Shown here: positions 31,501 through 42,833 of the stretch, piece by piece
Numbering within the stretch: position 1 is the first letter of the stretch
How the letters are laid out: each line of letters begins with the position of its first letter
The notes under the pieces: generated by a model
What the model was told of the DNA's origin: nothing
The model's database searches: none
Seen by the model: only the letters and a program-made list of their open reading frames with translations
Source of the DNA: Euborellia annulipes
Taxonomy: Eukaryota; Arthropoda; Insecta; Dermaptera; Anisolabididae
Direction: 5' to 3'
Length of the DNA: 64,000 bases
Assembly (NCBI GenBank): GCA_023213315.1
Contig: JAKCPI010001008.1
Location: 37,459-101,458 of the forward strand
Made by a program: the position numbers and the translations under genes

Positions 31501-33315
31501 TTGTTTATTTTTTCAATATCTCAAATAGCTACTTTATTTTCAATTAAAATTATAAAATTAATTTCTACTAATAGAAATTTCTCTTTTTTAGAAATGTGGA
31601 CAAATTGTGCATCTCTTCCAGTTTGCTTGTACTCGGCTGCCTGTTGTACACATAAAGGGCTTATTTATGTGTTTTCGGCTCAAGTGTATTTTTATAAGCC
31701 TCACTTAGATGCCTGGTTTATACATGCTACTAATGAAAAAGTTCCTATCGGTGCCACTTGTGCCATGTCGGATAACAAGCATATCTATCTAACGGGTAAA
31801 TAAAATATTTCGACTGTGTACATGAAACATTAAAAAAGCCTTCTTACAAATTATTAATTAATTATTAGAAATAATTATCACCTTTAACTACGTTTAGGAC
31901 AATAGTTATTATTCTTCGTATGTAATTCTTACCAATAAAAATTTGATGAAGTAAGCCATACGAATTACAGATAAATTACACAACTTGCAATCATATTGAT
32001 AAAAATTTGTTTATTGTGAACAGAGCAAAATGAGAATTAAAAATAAATAATAATAATTGTTCAATTTTGGAGTTTAGGCTTTCACAGTTGTTAGCATTAA
32101 TAAAAGAATTTGATTTTCGGTTTAATTGTTGTTTAGCCCTTATTTGTAAAAATTACAACGTTTCGGCCACTTATTCTGTAGCCTTCTTCAGGTAAAATTC
32201 TGCTAAGATTACAAAGGTTGTTACAGCTGTAACAACCTTTGTAATCTTAGCTGAAAAAGGATGAAAGGTATAAATTGAAAGATTTGAAAAATTATTAATA
32301 AAAGAATTTGATTTTCGGTTTAATTGTGGTTTATTTGTAAAAATTACAACGTTTCTGTCATCATTCTGTGGCCTTCATCAGGTACAATTCAGCTAAGATT
32401 ACAAAGGTTGTTACATCTGTAACAGCTAAGATTACAAAAGGATGTTACATCTGTAACAGCTATGATTACAAAGGTTGCTACATCTGTAACATCTAAGATT
32501 ATAAAAGGTTGTTACATCTGTAACAGCTATGATTACAAAGGTTGTTACATCTGTAACAGCTAAGATTACAAAGATTGTTACATCTGTAACAGCTAAGATT
32601 ACAAAGATTGTTACATCTGTAACAGCCTTTGTAATCTTAGCAGAATTGTACAGTTAAGCCCCACTCATGCGTTTTCCACTTATGATTATTTCATTGTTTA
32701 AAAAAAAAAATTAAATTCTTTATTGGAATCTAGATTTTAACCATGAAAGTTTGCATTAAAAAATATATAATATTTTTCTAAAAACAATGAAATAATCACA
32801 AGTAGAAAACGCATGGATGGGACTTAATATTATCCCTCACTGTACCTGAAGAAGGCCGAAACGTTGTACAAATAAACCACAGTTAAAACGAAAATCAAAT
32901 TATTTTATTAATAATTTTTCAAATCTTTCAATTTATACCTTTCATCCTTTTTTTAATATTTCATTATCAAAATTTAGAAAAATCTTCCTTTTCTTTAAAT
33001 TAATTAATTCCTTTTCTTTTTTTTTTAGGTTTATATTCTAGTAAATTAGTGCGTTTCGATCCATCGAAAGAAACAAACGTATTTGAATGTTTAGGTGATT
33101 TTCAACAAAATGCCACCAACACCTGTCTTGCATCTGATAAAATTTATTCATTCTCTTCTGATGATGAAGGACGAATGCAAATGGAACATTATGACCTTAA
33201 ATCGAAAATATTTACTATAGCATGGGATAAAAAAGAATCAAATTCAGAGGACGGCATAACAGAAATTAATTCTAGACATTCGATCGGCTGTTTTCCATTC
33301 GTCAATTACTTTTAA
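28567..33315 (+). CDS. BTB-BACK-kelch protein with one apparent frameshift
   Basis: Six exons: 28567-28734, 28799-29672, 30934-31042, 31273-31395, 31592-31795 and 33029-33315, about 587 residues. Kelch-like proteins usually serve as substrate adaptors of Cullin-3 ubiquitin ligases. BTB domain: residues about 9-107 (SDFDVTLIIEGEKLPCYKDI, YSPYFSAMF). BACK region: about 110-230. Kelch repeats: DLFLSGGEYLIGFSNWN; FPRRHHSLCAIKDEIFFIGG; KMWTNCASLPVCLYSAACCT; GLYSSKLVRFDPS. In exon 4 the frame for RRHHSLCAIKDEIFF and the frame for IGGVSRHRVTINKVDKYN differ by one base. The T run at 31325-31331 has seven T where six would keep the frame, while exons 3 and 5 join in phase only if one T is removed. This is either a homopolymer error or a real lesion. 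The exact kelch family member was not recognised. Confidence 0.85.
29771..29803 (-). ncRNA. Hammerhead-like core, monomer 1 of the 153-bp array
   Basis: Minus strand: CTGAAGA, T, GGTTC-AAACAAG-GAACC, GAAAC, GTC. Helix II has five pairs. Flanking CAGCT and AGCTG can form a five-pair helix I around the predicted cleavage site after GTC. Helix III is only AC/GT. Confidence 0.5.
29924..29956 (-). ncRNA. Hammerhead-like core, monomer 2
   Basis: Same core sequence as monomer 1, 153 bp away, with helix II and the helix I flanks unchanged. Confidence 0.5.
30077..30109 (-). ncRNA. Hammerhead-like core, monomer 3 (one mismatch)
   Basis: As monomers 1 and 2, but the 5' side of helix II reads TTGTTC instead of TGGTTC, so one pair is lost. 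The last base of the loop region also differs. This copy seems to be decaying. Confidence 0.45.
30215..30505. repeat. CCGAAA-rich degenerate repeat
   Basis: Short units of CCGAAACCGAA / TTCGGCC type on both strands, interrupted by TTTTTTT runs. It separates the 153-bp array from an inverted partner copy at 30540-30700 and gives the arginine-phenylalanine-rich translation seen on the minus strand, which is not a real protein. Confidence 0.7.
30650..30682 (+). ncRNA. Hammerhead-like core, plus-strand partner of the 153-bp array
   Basis: Reads CTGAAGA, T, GGTTC-AAACCCC-GAACC, GAAAC, GTC, then AGCTG. The helix II stem equals that of the array but the loop differs. Downstream GGATTAAATAAATAAAG matches the locus at 45736-45800. 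It lies in inverted orientation to the array. Confidence 0.5.
32155..32191 (-). ncRNA. Hammerhead-like core, locus 5 outer left
   Basis: Minus strand: CTGAAGA, A, GGCTAC-AGAATAA-GTGGCC, GAAAC, GTTGT. Helix II has six pairs including one U-G. Loop AGAATAA equals that at 23235-23271. The base at the predicted cleavage site is T rather than C. Confidence 0.45.
32259..32947. mobile_element. Inverted-repeat element with internal minisatellite (locus 5)
   Basis: Arms of about 90 bp, GGATGAAAGGTATAAATTGA... and its reverse complement ending at 32947, each lead into an outward-facing core: minus at 32348-32381 (CTGATGA box) and plus at 32846-32867 (hairpin deleted). Between them, about 32385-32640 is a minisatellite of roughly 30-34 bp units, GTTACATCTGTAACAGCTAA type. 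The element is in intron 5 of the kelch gene. Confidence 0.65.
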
Positions 33316-34167
33316 GATAAAATTTTTTTTATTTATAAATTTTAAAAGTCTGGTAAAGTAAGATTAAGACATATTATAGTATTAATTTAATCAAAAAGTA
33401 TTCTACTGATGTTGATGGAATAAAAGTAATAAAAGTGTAAATATTTTGTTAATTTTTAAAAAGAAACTATTATTTTTTTCAGTGATATAAAACAACATAT
33501 ATATATATGAGCCAATATATAATAATGTACTTAATGTTTTGTACTTTCAAATTTTATGCTTAATATTAATTGAAAAATAAAATTTTTATACAAAAAGCTA
33601 TTTTTTTTATTTGAATTAGATTACCTTTGTTAGAGAAGAAGGCTCAAATTCCGGCTTCTATTAATTTTGCCTTTGATCAAATAAGAAATAAAATGAGTTA
33701 TAAAAATTGCAAAATTTTTTGATTTTTTTGATACCCTATTTTATTGGATGCCCGCACATAAAATATGTCTTAATCCTCATCTTAAAATTGAAAAAAATTG
33801 ATCATCTCAACTTGTTTCTTGTATATCTCTCTTATTTTTACAGGGATTGATGGCAAAATACAAATCTCACCCTCTCTAAACTGGGCCTCAGCGTTTTTTT
33901 TTTTTTTTTTTATGGAAAAGTGGGCTGCACATCAAAAAAGTTTGGGAACCATATCTATGTTTCGACATGTTTTCATGAAGTTTTTCAATAGTTAAAAAAA
34001 ATTAGTAAATAATTAATAATAGAACCATTTATTCATAATTCTCGCAATATTTGGCTTATTGTGTTTTTAAATTAAATTCTCATATTTATTAATTTGATAA
34101 ATCTTTAGGTAGGCCTACTCTTTTAGGTATTTCTCCTTATTAATCTAACAACTTAAAATATTCTCAA

Positions 34168-34482
34168 CCTCGGGCTTTGGTGTATTGGCTAGCATGCTGG
34201 CCATATATACCAAGGGTCGCGGGTTCACATACCGTCTCATGCGACAATTTATTTCAATTGGATTGGCAATCAATCCAGGTGAAATATATAGAGACGGGTC
34301 TAAGGCCGGCCATTCACGATCGCTCCAAATGTATGTCATCCATTCACTACACAATATTCATTTGTTTTCCCCACTCCCGGTCAGTTTTTGGAGTGACATC
34401 GCTCCATTTTGGACGGATGGAGCGATCGTGAATGGCCGACCTAAAAGGCCTTCGATGCCGAAAAAGACCTTAAATAAAATTT
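34168..34482 (+). mobile_element. tRNA-derived SINE interrupted by a MITE
   Basis: Reads CTCGGGCTTTGGTGTATTGG (box A), AAGGGTCGCGGGTTCACATA (box B), body, and tail AAAAGGCCTTCGATGCCG with AAAAAGACC. A 138-bp MITE (34304-34441) splits the body; removing it with one TAA restores the SINE consensus seen in other copies. Confidence 0.8.
34304..34441. mobile_element. 138-bp MITE with TAA duplication inside the SINE
   Basis: Terminal repeats GG(C/T)CGGCCATTCACGATCG and CGATCGTGAATGGCCGACC are flanked by TAA at 34301-34303 and 34442-34444. TAA fits a PIF/Harbinger-like mover. Confidence 0.8.
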
Positions 34483-37143
34483 AAAAAAATATTCTCGACG
34501 ATAATTTTTCTTATTTAATATATACCATTCTCTATGATCTTCTATGATCTATACTTCTAAAATAATAAAATATTTAATATTTTCCCGGGATTATTTTCTT
34601 TTAATGAAATAGTCTTGCGCATTGATACAAAGATAGATGATTTTAATTCCGTTTTATTTGCAGCAAAGAGTATATATACTCTTATACTTATACTCTTTGA
34701 TTTGCAGTTCATTTGGCTTGAGCGGGAGTCAACGCAATAAAGGCGGGCTTTGCTCTGATTTGTGCATATCATCTTTAATAATAATACTGTCTATCATGGA
34801 AAACTATGACTAATTTAAGGAACTTGCCTTTATTTCACTCATTTCTCACTTTCTATTTTAATTCAAACTTGATTTTTTCAAGATTTCTTATAATTAGAAT
34901 GGACAATCCTATTTTACAACTTGGCTCTTTTCATCGTACAATTCTAAGGTTAGCAATTTTTTCATTTATTTTATTTCATTTATACAGTTTATTTCATGAA
35001 ATAATCTTCGATCCCAGAAGGTTGGAAGGTTATTAAATCACACTTCTTTTTTAACAAAACCTTTCGGCTAATTTTTTGTGCTATCTTCACTTGTATAAGT
35101 TTTTTTTTATAAAATAGTTAATTCTTCTGCCCATAAGCCAGTCATACATATTATTTGCATGTATAAAACAATCCAAATATATTATTGTAATATGACTACG
35201 AATATCGTTACCACATATTCAAGTCTATTCTGCTAAGCAAAAACTTTTTAATTTTTAACATCAGAAATCAGCGGTAATTCATTTTAAAACGTCTTTCCTC
35301 AAATTGTTATTCTGTAAGCAAAAACTTAAACCCCAAGGGGTTAACATTTAATCAATACGGTGAAAAATTAATGTCATGTCAAGGAGGTGCCTACTAAAAA
35401 GAACAAGGTTATGATTTTGACAGCTTTGAGATAAAAGCAACATGTTAACGTCGCTGTTAAAACTTGGTTTAGAGGCTAGCATTTTTTAACGCTGGTGTGT
35501 TAGGACCTGGTTAGGACGTTAGGACTCTGGGACCATGCCAGGGAATAAACGGGAAGGGACATCACGTAGTGAAAAAATGGAGTGTTTAAAAATCGGTTTA
35601 GAACGGCTGCTTACAGCGCCTCTTAACGGCAGCGCCAGTGAAACATGAAAGGCTTTTCTCCCGAATGAATAAAATACCCTGAATAAAACTATATCGTATC
35701 TATATGGTTTCTCACCCAAATGAATAAAATTGTTAAGTGAATGGTTTTTCTCCAGTTTAAATAAAAAGCATAAAGTTACAAGTTAACATATATATTTATT
35801 AAAATTAAAAAAAAATATACAATATATTTAATACTATTATTAAAATAAATATAACAAAAGCATATAAAATATTTCTTTTTTCCAGTCAACCTCTAATAAA
35901 AAGCATAAAGTTCCAAGTTAACATAACATATATATTCATTAAAATTAAAAATGACTAAAGTATACATTATTGTTATTCATAAAAAATTCGAAAAAAAATA
36001 TACAATATATTTATAATTATAGGATAATAATTATTAATTTTGGAATTGTTAAATTTTGAAATACTCGGAACAAACCTCGTAATGAGTATGAATATTTGTT
36101 GAATTGTTAAAGAAATCAGGATTATTTACTGTATAATTTGTATCCATGAATCTCGAAGCTGTATGTTCAGTGGAAAACAAAACATTTTTATATTTTTCGT
36201 TCCTGGATCACTGGATATCTGGAGCTCGGCACACATCTTTTCCTCTCCGGTTACATGCTGTACGAACAAATATATATTTATATTTTTTGAAATGCCAAAA
36301 CAAATAAATTGAGCTAAAAAACCAACCTGATTTTGTATATTTGAAGAAATTCATTCGTTGACAATTTTGATCAGGAAACACATTGACTTTGTTTCATATG
36401 CTTGAAATGACAGTTATTCACTGGTTTTTTTAAAATAACCGTAATGCATGGATGGACCAATGGGAACAAATGTGTCTCCTGCGCATGCGCCCGCGATCAA
36501 CTCAGGCGACACTAGCACCACCATACGCCAGCGCCAGTTATATTCATTCTGAACATAGGAACTATATCTCCAAAACGCACACCAAATCGCTCCATTGACT
36601 TGTCCCCCCCCTGACCATGCGTATACGCGAGCGATTATCGAGGCCTGTAAAAACTCGAAGCAGAAAACAACTTTCTTAATATGGATCATTAACACCTGGG
36701 GCTAATGTAAAAGTAGCTTTTAAAACTTAATTGAAAGAATACCATTTTTTTAACGCTGGTGTTATTATTTTACTTTTTATTGCAATAACATCCAATTTAT
36801 GATGATAAATTTTAACGTCTGTAGAGAAGAGATCTGATTAAGTGTCTTTATTTTCCAAAATGTTATAGCTATTAATTCATATTTTTTATCATTATATTTA
36901 TAAATATTTTCACCTAATTTCAATCTTATTAAAAACATTTTAAACTTATTTTAGTTTATGTAGAATTCCCTGACTTACTTAGGAAGGAAATCAATGCTTG
37001 CTTTTCACAAGATTATGATTTTAAACAAAATTAAATTAATTTTTATTTAAATTATATGTTACTTTTATTTGTTTTAGTTTTTATTAAAATACATAATAGA
37101 AAATATAATCAAGATTAATAGAATAATCGAAAATTTGTTTGTT

Positions 37144-38872
37144 TCAGTCGAAAGTGATGCTGAAATCGGTTTTAAAACTCCTTCGATCGATGGAATACAT
37201 ATTATCTGCAGAGCATTCATAGACGCCAGCATCCATTTGCGTTGCAGGATCAATTTCAAGTTTACTCTTCACCCGGTTATCTGGATAAGTCCATTCATGG
37301 ATCTGAAAAAATAGGTAAATCAATCTTTATCTGCAAGACGTTTGATTATATGCAGGAGGGTATGAATAATATTGCGAAACAAAAAAAGTGTTATTTTTAA
37401 GACCATTTAGACTCCATCCTTATTTCAAATGATTTGTAGTCAATTCAAATGAAATAAATTTTTCTCGCTTGGGACGGGAAGCGAACCCAGGACCCCAGCC
37501 ATGAAGAGCTAATGTCTTCTCCCTGATCCAAGGGTCACGAGCAAAGAAAGTGTTATTCGACAAATTTATTTTGATACTCACATGAAGGTAATGATGTCCA
37601 TAAATTTCAATCCCGTCTTTGAACCATGTAATATGAGGTCGCGGGGAACCTTTAGCTACACAAAGAAAAGCAATTTTATGTCCCAGCATATATTCAAAAT
37701 CGAAATGAGATGCATCGAGAATTTTTGCTCCCTAAAAGAAAAAAATAAATAATAAGGTTGGAGTTTCCACCTTCAAAAAAAATTAAATTCAAAAAAGCAG
37801 CTTTTTATTAAATATTGTTTTTTTTATTGATCAATAAATAAATAAAATACAGGATGTACAACCTAATCCACCAGCAATAACTGGATAAAAAGCACTCTGT
37901 ACGATACTGTTTCTCTCAGACAATGATTAAGATGTCGATGAGAGAAGTGGCTGTCCAATGGTCCAAAGATAAATACGTAGGAAGAGAGGATGTCAACCAA
38001 ACAGGATAGTCTCTATCAAATGAAAATCCCAATACAAGAAAACGTTTCGGCTTTAATTAGATAAGGCCATGTTCAGTTCTTATGAGAATTATTATAAGAA
38101 CTGAAGATGAGAATTCTCATAAGAACTGAGGATGAGAATTCTCATAAGAACTGAGGATAAGAATTCTCAGAAGAACTGAGGATCATAAGAACTGAAGATA
38201 AGAATTCTCAGAAGAACTGAGGATCATAAGAACTGAAGATAAGAATTCTCATAAGAACTGAAGATGGCCTTATCTACTTAAAGCCGAAACGTTTTCTTGT
38301 ATTGTGATTTTCATTTGATAGAGTCTATCCTATTTGGCTGATATCTCCTCTTTAAGTATTAATCTAAAAGATTAAGAAGATTGAAATAAAAATAACAATT
38401 ATGAGGGAGGTGGGAAAGATCCAAGATATATGGAAATTAGAGGTGACCATCTATTCTTTCGTTAGACTAGCGGAGAATTTAAAAAAAACGCCTTTATTTA
38501 TCAACATACTGTCGGATTAATCGAAGCCGGAGAATTCAGAGTATTGCTGTATTAGTAAGGTTCAATATTAAAGCACTCCCATACATTTACTCATGTAATT
38601 ATTTAATAATACGTGCTTACAAAATTTCAAAAGATAATTTTTGAATAAAAGACTGCTTTTTAATTTTTTAAAAATAAAAAATAAAAAGAACACACATTAT
38701 GATTGTTATAGTATTGATCTGATTCAGGATCTCGATATTTCCCCGTGACAGGGAGTCCAATTTGGACCCGAGATTTGGTCCGAGTCTTAGTCCTGCCTCG
38801 TCGTGCTTGCAACATCCAAGGACAGCTCAATAGAGCCAGAAGCATGAGAGAAAGAACTATTTCGTGACGCAT
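37144..38872 (-). CDS. oig-4: Secreted single-Ig-domain protein, oig-4-like, copy A
   Basis: Three exons on the minus strand (plus coordinates): 38696-38872, 37582-37731 and 37144-37302, about 161 residues. A strong hydrophobic N-terminus (residues 1-23) ends at a basic RRGRTKTRTKSR stretch, then IGLPVTGKYRDPESDQYYNN, typical of the oig-4 family of ecdysozoans. One I-set Ig domain follows: first Cys in IAFLCVAKG, Trp in HITWFKDG, last Cys in AGVYECSADN. C. elegans OIG-4 is secreted by muscle and stabilises acetylcholine receptor clusters; a similar extracellular role here is inference. Copy B, with the same exon lengths for exons 2 and 3, lies about 5 kb downstream on the plus-coordinate scale. 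A SINE fragment sits in intron 2 at 37400-37545. Confidence 0.9.
37400..37545 (-). mobile_element. SINE fragment in oig-4 copy A intron 2
   Basis: The plus strand reads CTTGGGACGGGAAGCGAACC and CAGGACCCCAGCC, the box-B part seen in reverse, plus the shared TTTAGACTCCATCC tail region. It lies between exons 2 and 3 of copy A. Confidence 0.6.
37981..38354. mobile_element. Inverted-repeat element with hammerhead-like cores (locus 6)
   Basis: Arms of about 60-70 bp (AGGATAGTCTCTATCAAATG and its reverse complement) end in GAAACGTTTTC-type cores: minus at 38038-38076, with the CTGANGA box changed to CTGAACA, and plus at 38258-38293. The interior is a minisatellite of ATAAGAACTGA(A/G)GATGAGAATTCTC units. 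It lies in intron 1 of oig-4 copy A. Confidence 0.6.
38258..38293 (+). ncRNA. Hammerhead-like core, locus 6
   Basis: Reads CTGAAGA, T, GGCCTT...AAAGCC, GAAAC, GTT. Helix II has a mismatch. The base after GT is T. Confidence 0.4.
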
Positions 38873-39124
38873 CTCGTCTCTCCTCTCTCGATGCCACCCA
38901 GATTGGATTTAATTAATCTAAAATAAAAAAAATTTCAAAATTAGAAAAGCAAACAATCAATCAACTGCAACCAACTAATCAGCGGGATCTCATTGTTGTT
39001 TGTCTTACTGTACTTAAAAAAAAATTAAATAAAACATTTATTTTTTTTTTTTTGGGGGCAATCAGGTCTAAAATCTCCTCGCAATATTTCTTCCATCGAC
39101 CTCAGAACAAAATTATCTAATACA

Positions 39125-39703
39125 AGGTGTGTTAAAAAAAAAACCTAACTTTTGCTGTATCGGCTTTATTGCTTACTGTACAACATTTTAAGAACTGTCC
39201 CTTTTAAAATAGTCTCCACTACTGGCAATACACCGATCTCTTCGTTGCTTCCATTTTTGGAACGCCTCCTGGAACATATTTTATGGGCCCCTTCTCCTCT
39301 ATGGTGTGGAAACGACGTCCTTTCAATGTGTGAATTTGGGCCACGTGGTCAGATGGTAAACAAGGAAGTCTACCAGGAAATCCTAGTGCGCATGAGGGAT
39401 ACTTTGCGCAGGAAGAGGCCTGAACCAGAGTTGGATGTTGCATCATGTTGCGCCAGCCCACTCGTCACTCCTTATCTGCAGCTATCTAGCAAAACACCAC
39501 ACCACATTCCCGTTGTGCCCCATCCCCCTTATTCTCCGGACATAGCCCCAGCAGACTTTTTCCTGTTTCCTAAACGTTGAAAGGACGTCGTTTTGAAACC
39601 AGAGAAGATTTGAGACAATGTGACAAGACATTTGCCCGTCCCCCAAAAAAGTGTTCCAGGAGGCGAGATATAGCAAAAGTTCAGTTTCTTTTTGAACACA
39701 CCT
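39125..39703 (+). pseudogene. Rearranged mariner relic with transposase fragment
   Basis: Terminal repeats AGGTGTGTTAAAAAAAAAAC and its imperfect reverse complement ending ACACACCT. Between them a plus frame reads GPRGQMVNKEVYQEILVRMR, and further on HPPYSPDIAPADFFLFPKR before a stop, matching the mariner transposase core region. The left third is an inverted copy of the C-terminal coding part (GTTCCAGGAGGCG inverted), so the element is rearranged and dead. Confidence 0.8.
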
Positions 39704-40703
39704 CATATGTTCGAACGAAAATTCATTAAACAAAGTCAAAAATATTTTAAATCATTGGCGATATTCCTTTCCTATACCGCACTGCCCAATGCAATAGCTC
39801 TCCCAGGAGGGGGGGGGGGGGTTCTTACCCCTTTAGTAAAAAAAAAATTAATATTATCATTTTAATCAAACAGAACTTCTTTATTAATGCTAATAATTTA
39901 AATTCTAAATCATTACCAGCTATTACCCACTACTTGCACCACTGTCCTACCATCTTCCATAAACCATACATTTCATACCCCCCCCCCCCAAATATCATGA
40001 CCTTGTTCGCGTCTATCCTCCAGTATAGAAGCTTTCAAAATCCTTTTTATTGCAATTGTGGGGCACAAAAATAAGGTGATAAGGGACATTTATACAAGTT
40101 AGATTAAAATTTCTATGGGAAAACAATTGATTGAGTGAAAAAAAAATTTTTTTATGCCGTTATTAATTTTTATAATTATGGGATCTCTTTCCAGAACTTT
40201 TTCTGATTAAGTCTGTCCCATATTTCCTTGTTCATGCAAAAAAAACAAAAACTTCAGCATTCAAATTTTATTTAAAATCAAAAGCCAAATTAAAGGCTGC
40301 CTTTTTTGAAAGATTTTGAAATTTCACAATTAATTAAAATGACCAATAAATTGTCTTACCTTTTTAGAAAAAAGATAAAATCATAAGAGAAATTTATTTT
40401 CTCTCTCTCTTGGCTGTGATCGGGACTCTGGAAGAAACGTTTCTGTTTGGATCTCCCTAAGGATCAAATGGGTTGGCAGATAATCGCACTACCACACACG
40501 AATCAAGCATCTCATCATATACTCTAATCGCCTATTTCCTTTGCTTTTTTATTGATTAGCGCTATTACTAAAAAGGGCTTTTATAACTAACTCTATAAGG
40601 GAATCTAATTATTGTTAACTTTATTAAAGACTAATTTATACAAAAAGCAATTTTATATAAAATATATCTTATATATCTGACTATATTTAACTCTTTCTCT
40701 ATC

Positions 40704-41360
40704 GCTCAGGGGCCCACATCTTGTGGGTACGTGGATAGCGACCACGAGCTGCCCGAGCTGGGACAGGCAGTCCTTCAGTTCTTTGTATGTCTGTCTCTTC
40801 CTTCCTCTTTTCAACAGGCGTCAGACCGTACGACGGGCCGGCCTGTCCTATTTCTTCCGGTCGCAAAACGCTTGATAGGATTGGAGGGAAAAGTGAGGTC
40901 CGCCGACCCCGCATCGCGGGAAAAAGGCGAGGACAGAAGAAGTGTATGTCTGTCTCTTCCTTCCTCTTTCAACAGGCGTCAGACCGTACGACGGGCGGCC
41001 TGTCCTATTTCTTCCGGTCGCAAAAACGCTTGATAGGATTGAGGGAAATAGTGAGGCCGCCGACCCCGCATCGCGGGAAAAAGGCGAGGACAGAAGAAGA
41101 AGAAGAAGATTAAACTCGCTCAGGGGCCCACATCTTGTGGGTACGTGGATAGCGACCAGGAGCTGCCCGAGCTGGGACAGGCAGTCCTTCAGTTCTTTGT
41201 ATGTCTGTCTCTTCCTTCCTCTTTTCAACAGGCGTCAGACCGTACGACGGGCCGGCCTGTCCTATTTCTTCCGGTCGCAAAAACGCATGATAGGGTTGGA
41301 GGGAAGTGAGGTCCGCCGACCCCGCACCGCGGGAATAAGGCGAGGACAGAAGAAGAAGAA
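40704..41360. repeat. GC-rich tandem repeat array (three units)
   Basis: Units begin at about 40704, 40941 (5' truncated) and 41115 and share AGGGGCCCACATCTTGTGGG, GTCAGACCGTACGACGGGC, TTCTTCCGGTCGCAAAA and CCGACCCCGCATCGCGGGAA. GC content is far above the surroundings. The overlapping open frames on both strands only translate the repeat. The source element was not recognised. Confidence 0.8.
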
Positions 41361-42369
41361 GAAACACTTTCTCTAAGAACTGCCACTGGATTTGATTCTT
41401 TTTATTTTAAAATAAATTATGTATAATAATACTGAGGTGGGTTTCCGGTTCCTTCCTCAGGAGAAGGCATCTCAAATAGAGTTGAATAATTTTTGCCATG
41501 GGGTGGATTTGAACTCGAGTTGTTTTCAACTCAGGATTATAAGCTTAACTGCTTTATTCCCTCGGTTAATCGCCTCCTCCATATTGCTAGATAATATATC
41601 GAAAGTTAGTTCCGGGATGACCGAGTTGGAGCTCTTGTGGTTTTTTCTTTTGATAAAATTGGAAAAAGCTAAAAAAGTATTAATTCATCAGTAGTACTTG
41701 AAGTCTCCCAAGGACAAGACCTAGCTTAATTTCATATTGGTACAGGAAATAGTATATATCTAAAATGTGAAATAATCAGAGCTCATTTTTTAGAAAATTG
41801 AAAAAACTAAAAAAATACATCAGTAAATTACTAGTACCCGAGGTTTCCCAAAGGCGAAACATAGAGCAATACCAGAAATAGTATATATTTAAAATTTGAG
41901 CCGTTTTCGAGAAATGATGTACTTACAAACAAAGAAACATACATTGCTCGTTAGTAGCAATTGATTCTAGATTTGAATATGATGGAGGAAAGGAGACAAA
42001 TAGCTTTCAATTTAATTTCTTTATATTTTTCAGCTTGCGATATCTCACCTACCAATGAGGGCAATGCCACTTCTAAGCTGCCTGCATTTTCATGGTACAA
42101 TGTTACCCTCTTATTGAAGACATCGTCTTAATTCATCAATATAAAAAAGAACAGAATTTATCAACACTAGTTACCTGATCAACTCAAAATTGCCAAGAAG
42201 GTTTTCTTTAAAGAAAAAATTGCATCTTCGCCTCTAACTTCAATATACTGGGTAAATAGCCGCAACACACATCTGCCGAAAATAGGAACTATTTTCCATG
42301 ATCTTTTCTGTTTAATAAAGAGACTTCCATATCGCAATAAAATATGAGTAGTTTTGAAATACCAAAATC

Positions 42370-42833
42370 ACGGAGACTTTGACGATAACCGTTATTTTAA
42401 TAATATATATATATTTGGGGCCCAGGCAAGGGCGGATACAAGGGGGGGGGGGTTAATTACCCCCCCCCCCCCCGAGATTTAAAAAAATACCTCTTTTTTA
42501 AAAAAAATGTATTTTTAATGTAAAATTTCAAAAATTAATACTTAAAAATTTGATTTGTATTTATATTCTGGCCAACAAGTACAGAATGGGCCTTTAAATT
42601 GCCGAAATTAAGAAAAAATAGTGTGCTGTGCGACGAGTCACACCAGATTCCACCCCCCCCCCCCCGAGAAACACCTCTGGATCCGCCCTTGGGTCTAGGT
42701 ATTCTTATTTAAGCCATTTGGTATCCAAATGGCTAAAATAATATCATCGGACTGCCTGGGATCCGAGCCCGCGACCCTCGCTATAGAAGATTAGCACGCT
42801 AACTCCTACACCAAGCCAGAGGGCCACTTTACT
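42370..42833 (-). mobile_element. tRNA-derived SINE split by a hAT MITE
   Basis: Minus strand: CTCTGGCTTGGTGTAGGAGT (box A), GAGGGTCGCGGGCTCGGATC (box B), AGGCAGTCCGATGATATTAT, then the hAT insert at 42427-42691, then the SINE 3' part with AACGGTTATCGTCAAAGTCT. Confidence 0.8.
42427..42691. mobile_element. hAT-type MITE with poly-G/poly-C tracts, copy 1
   Basis: Ends CAAGGGCGGATAC and ATCCGCCCTTG, flanked by GGCCCAGG (42419-42426) and GGTCTAGG (42692-42699), an 8-bp duplication with two transitions. Long G and C runs lie next to both ends. Other copies: 49759-49980 (right end lost) and 58064-58260. Confidence 0.85.

Larger units (their letters stand above)
33316..37143. other. Intergenic region between BTB-kelch and oig-4 copy A
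   Basis: No supported gene. It contains a SINE with a nested MITE (34168-34482), a local duplication at about 35758-35830 and 35885-35960 (units with AAAAAGCATAAAGTT(A/C)CAAG), and a GC-richer patch at about 36470-36620 with CTGCGCATGCGC, an NRF-1-like palindrome. Open frames at 34806, 35519 and 36414 have no family signature. Everything else is AT-rich. Confidence 0.55.

Noticed and set aside
32846..32867. Counting this plus core as an active ribozyme
   Set aside because: The helix II hairpin is deleted, so only the boxes remain.
36414..36695. 93-codon minus-strand frame in a GC-richer patch
   Set aside because: No recognised domain and no start or splice context; the patch is noted only for its CGCATGCGC motif.
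40731..41376. Long open frames on both strands in the GC-rich array
   Set aside because: They repeat with the tandem units and show no known domain; openness follows from high GC.
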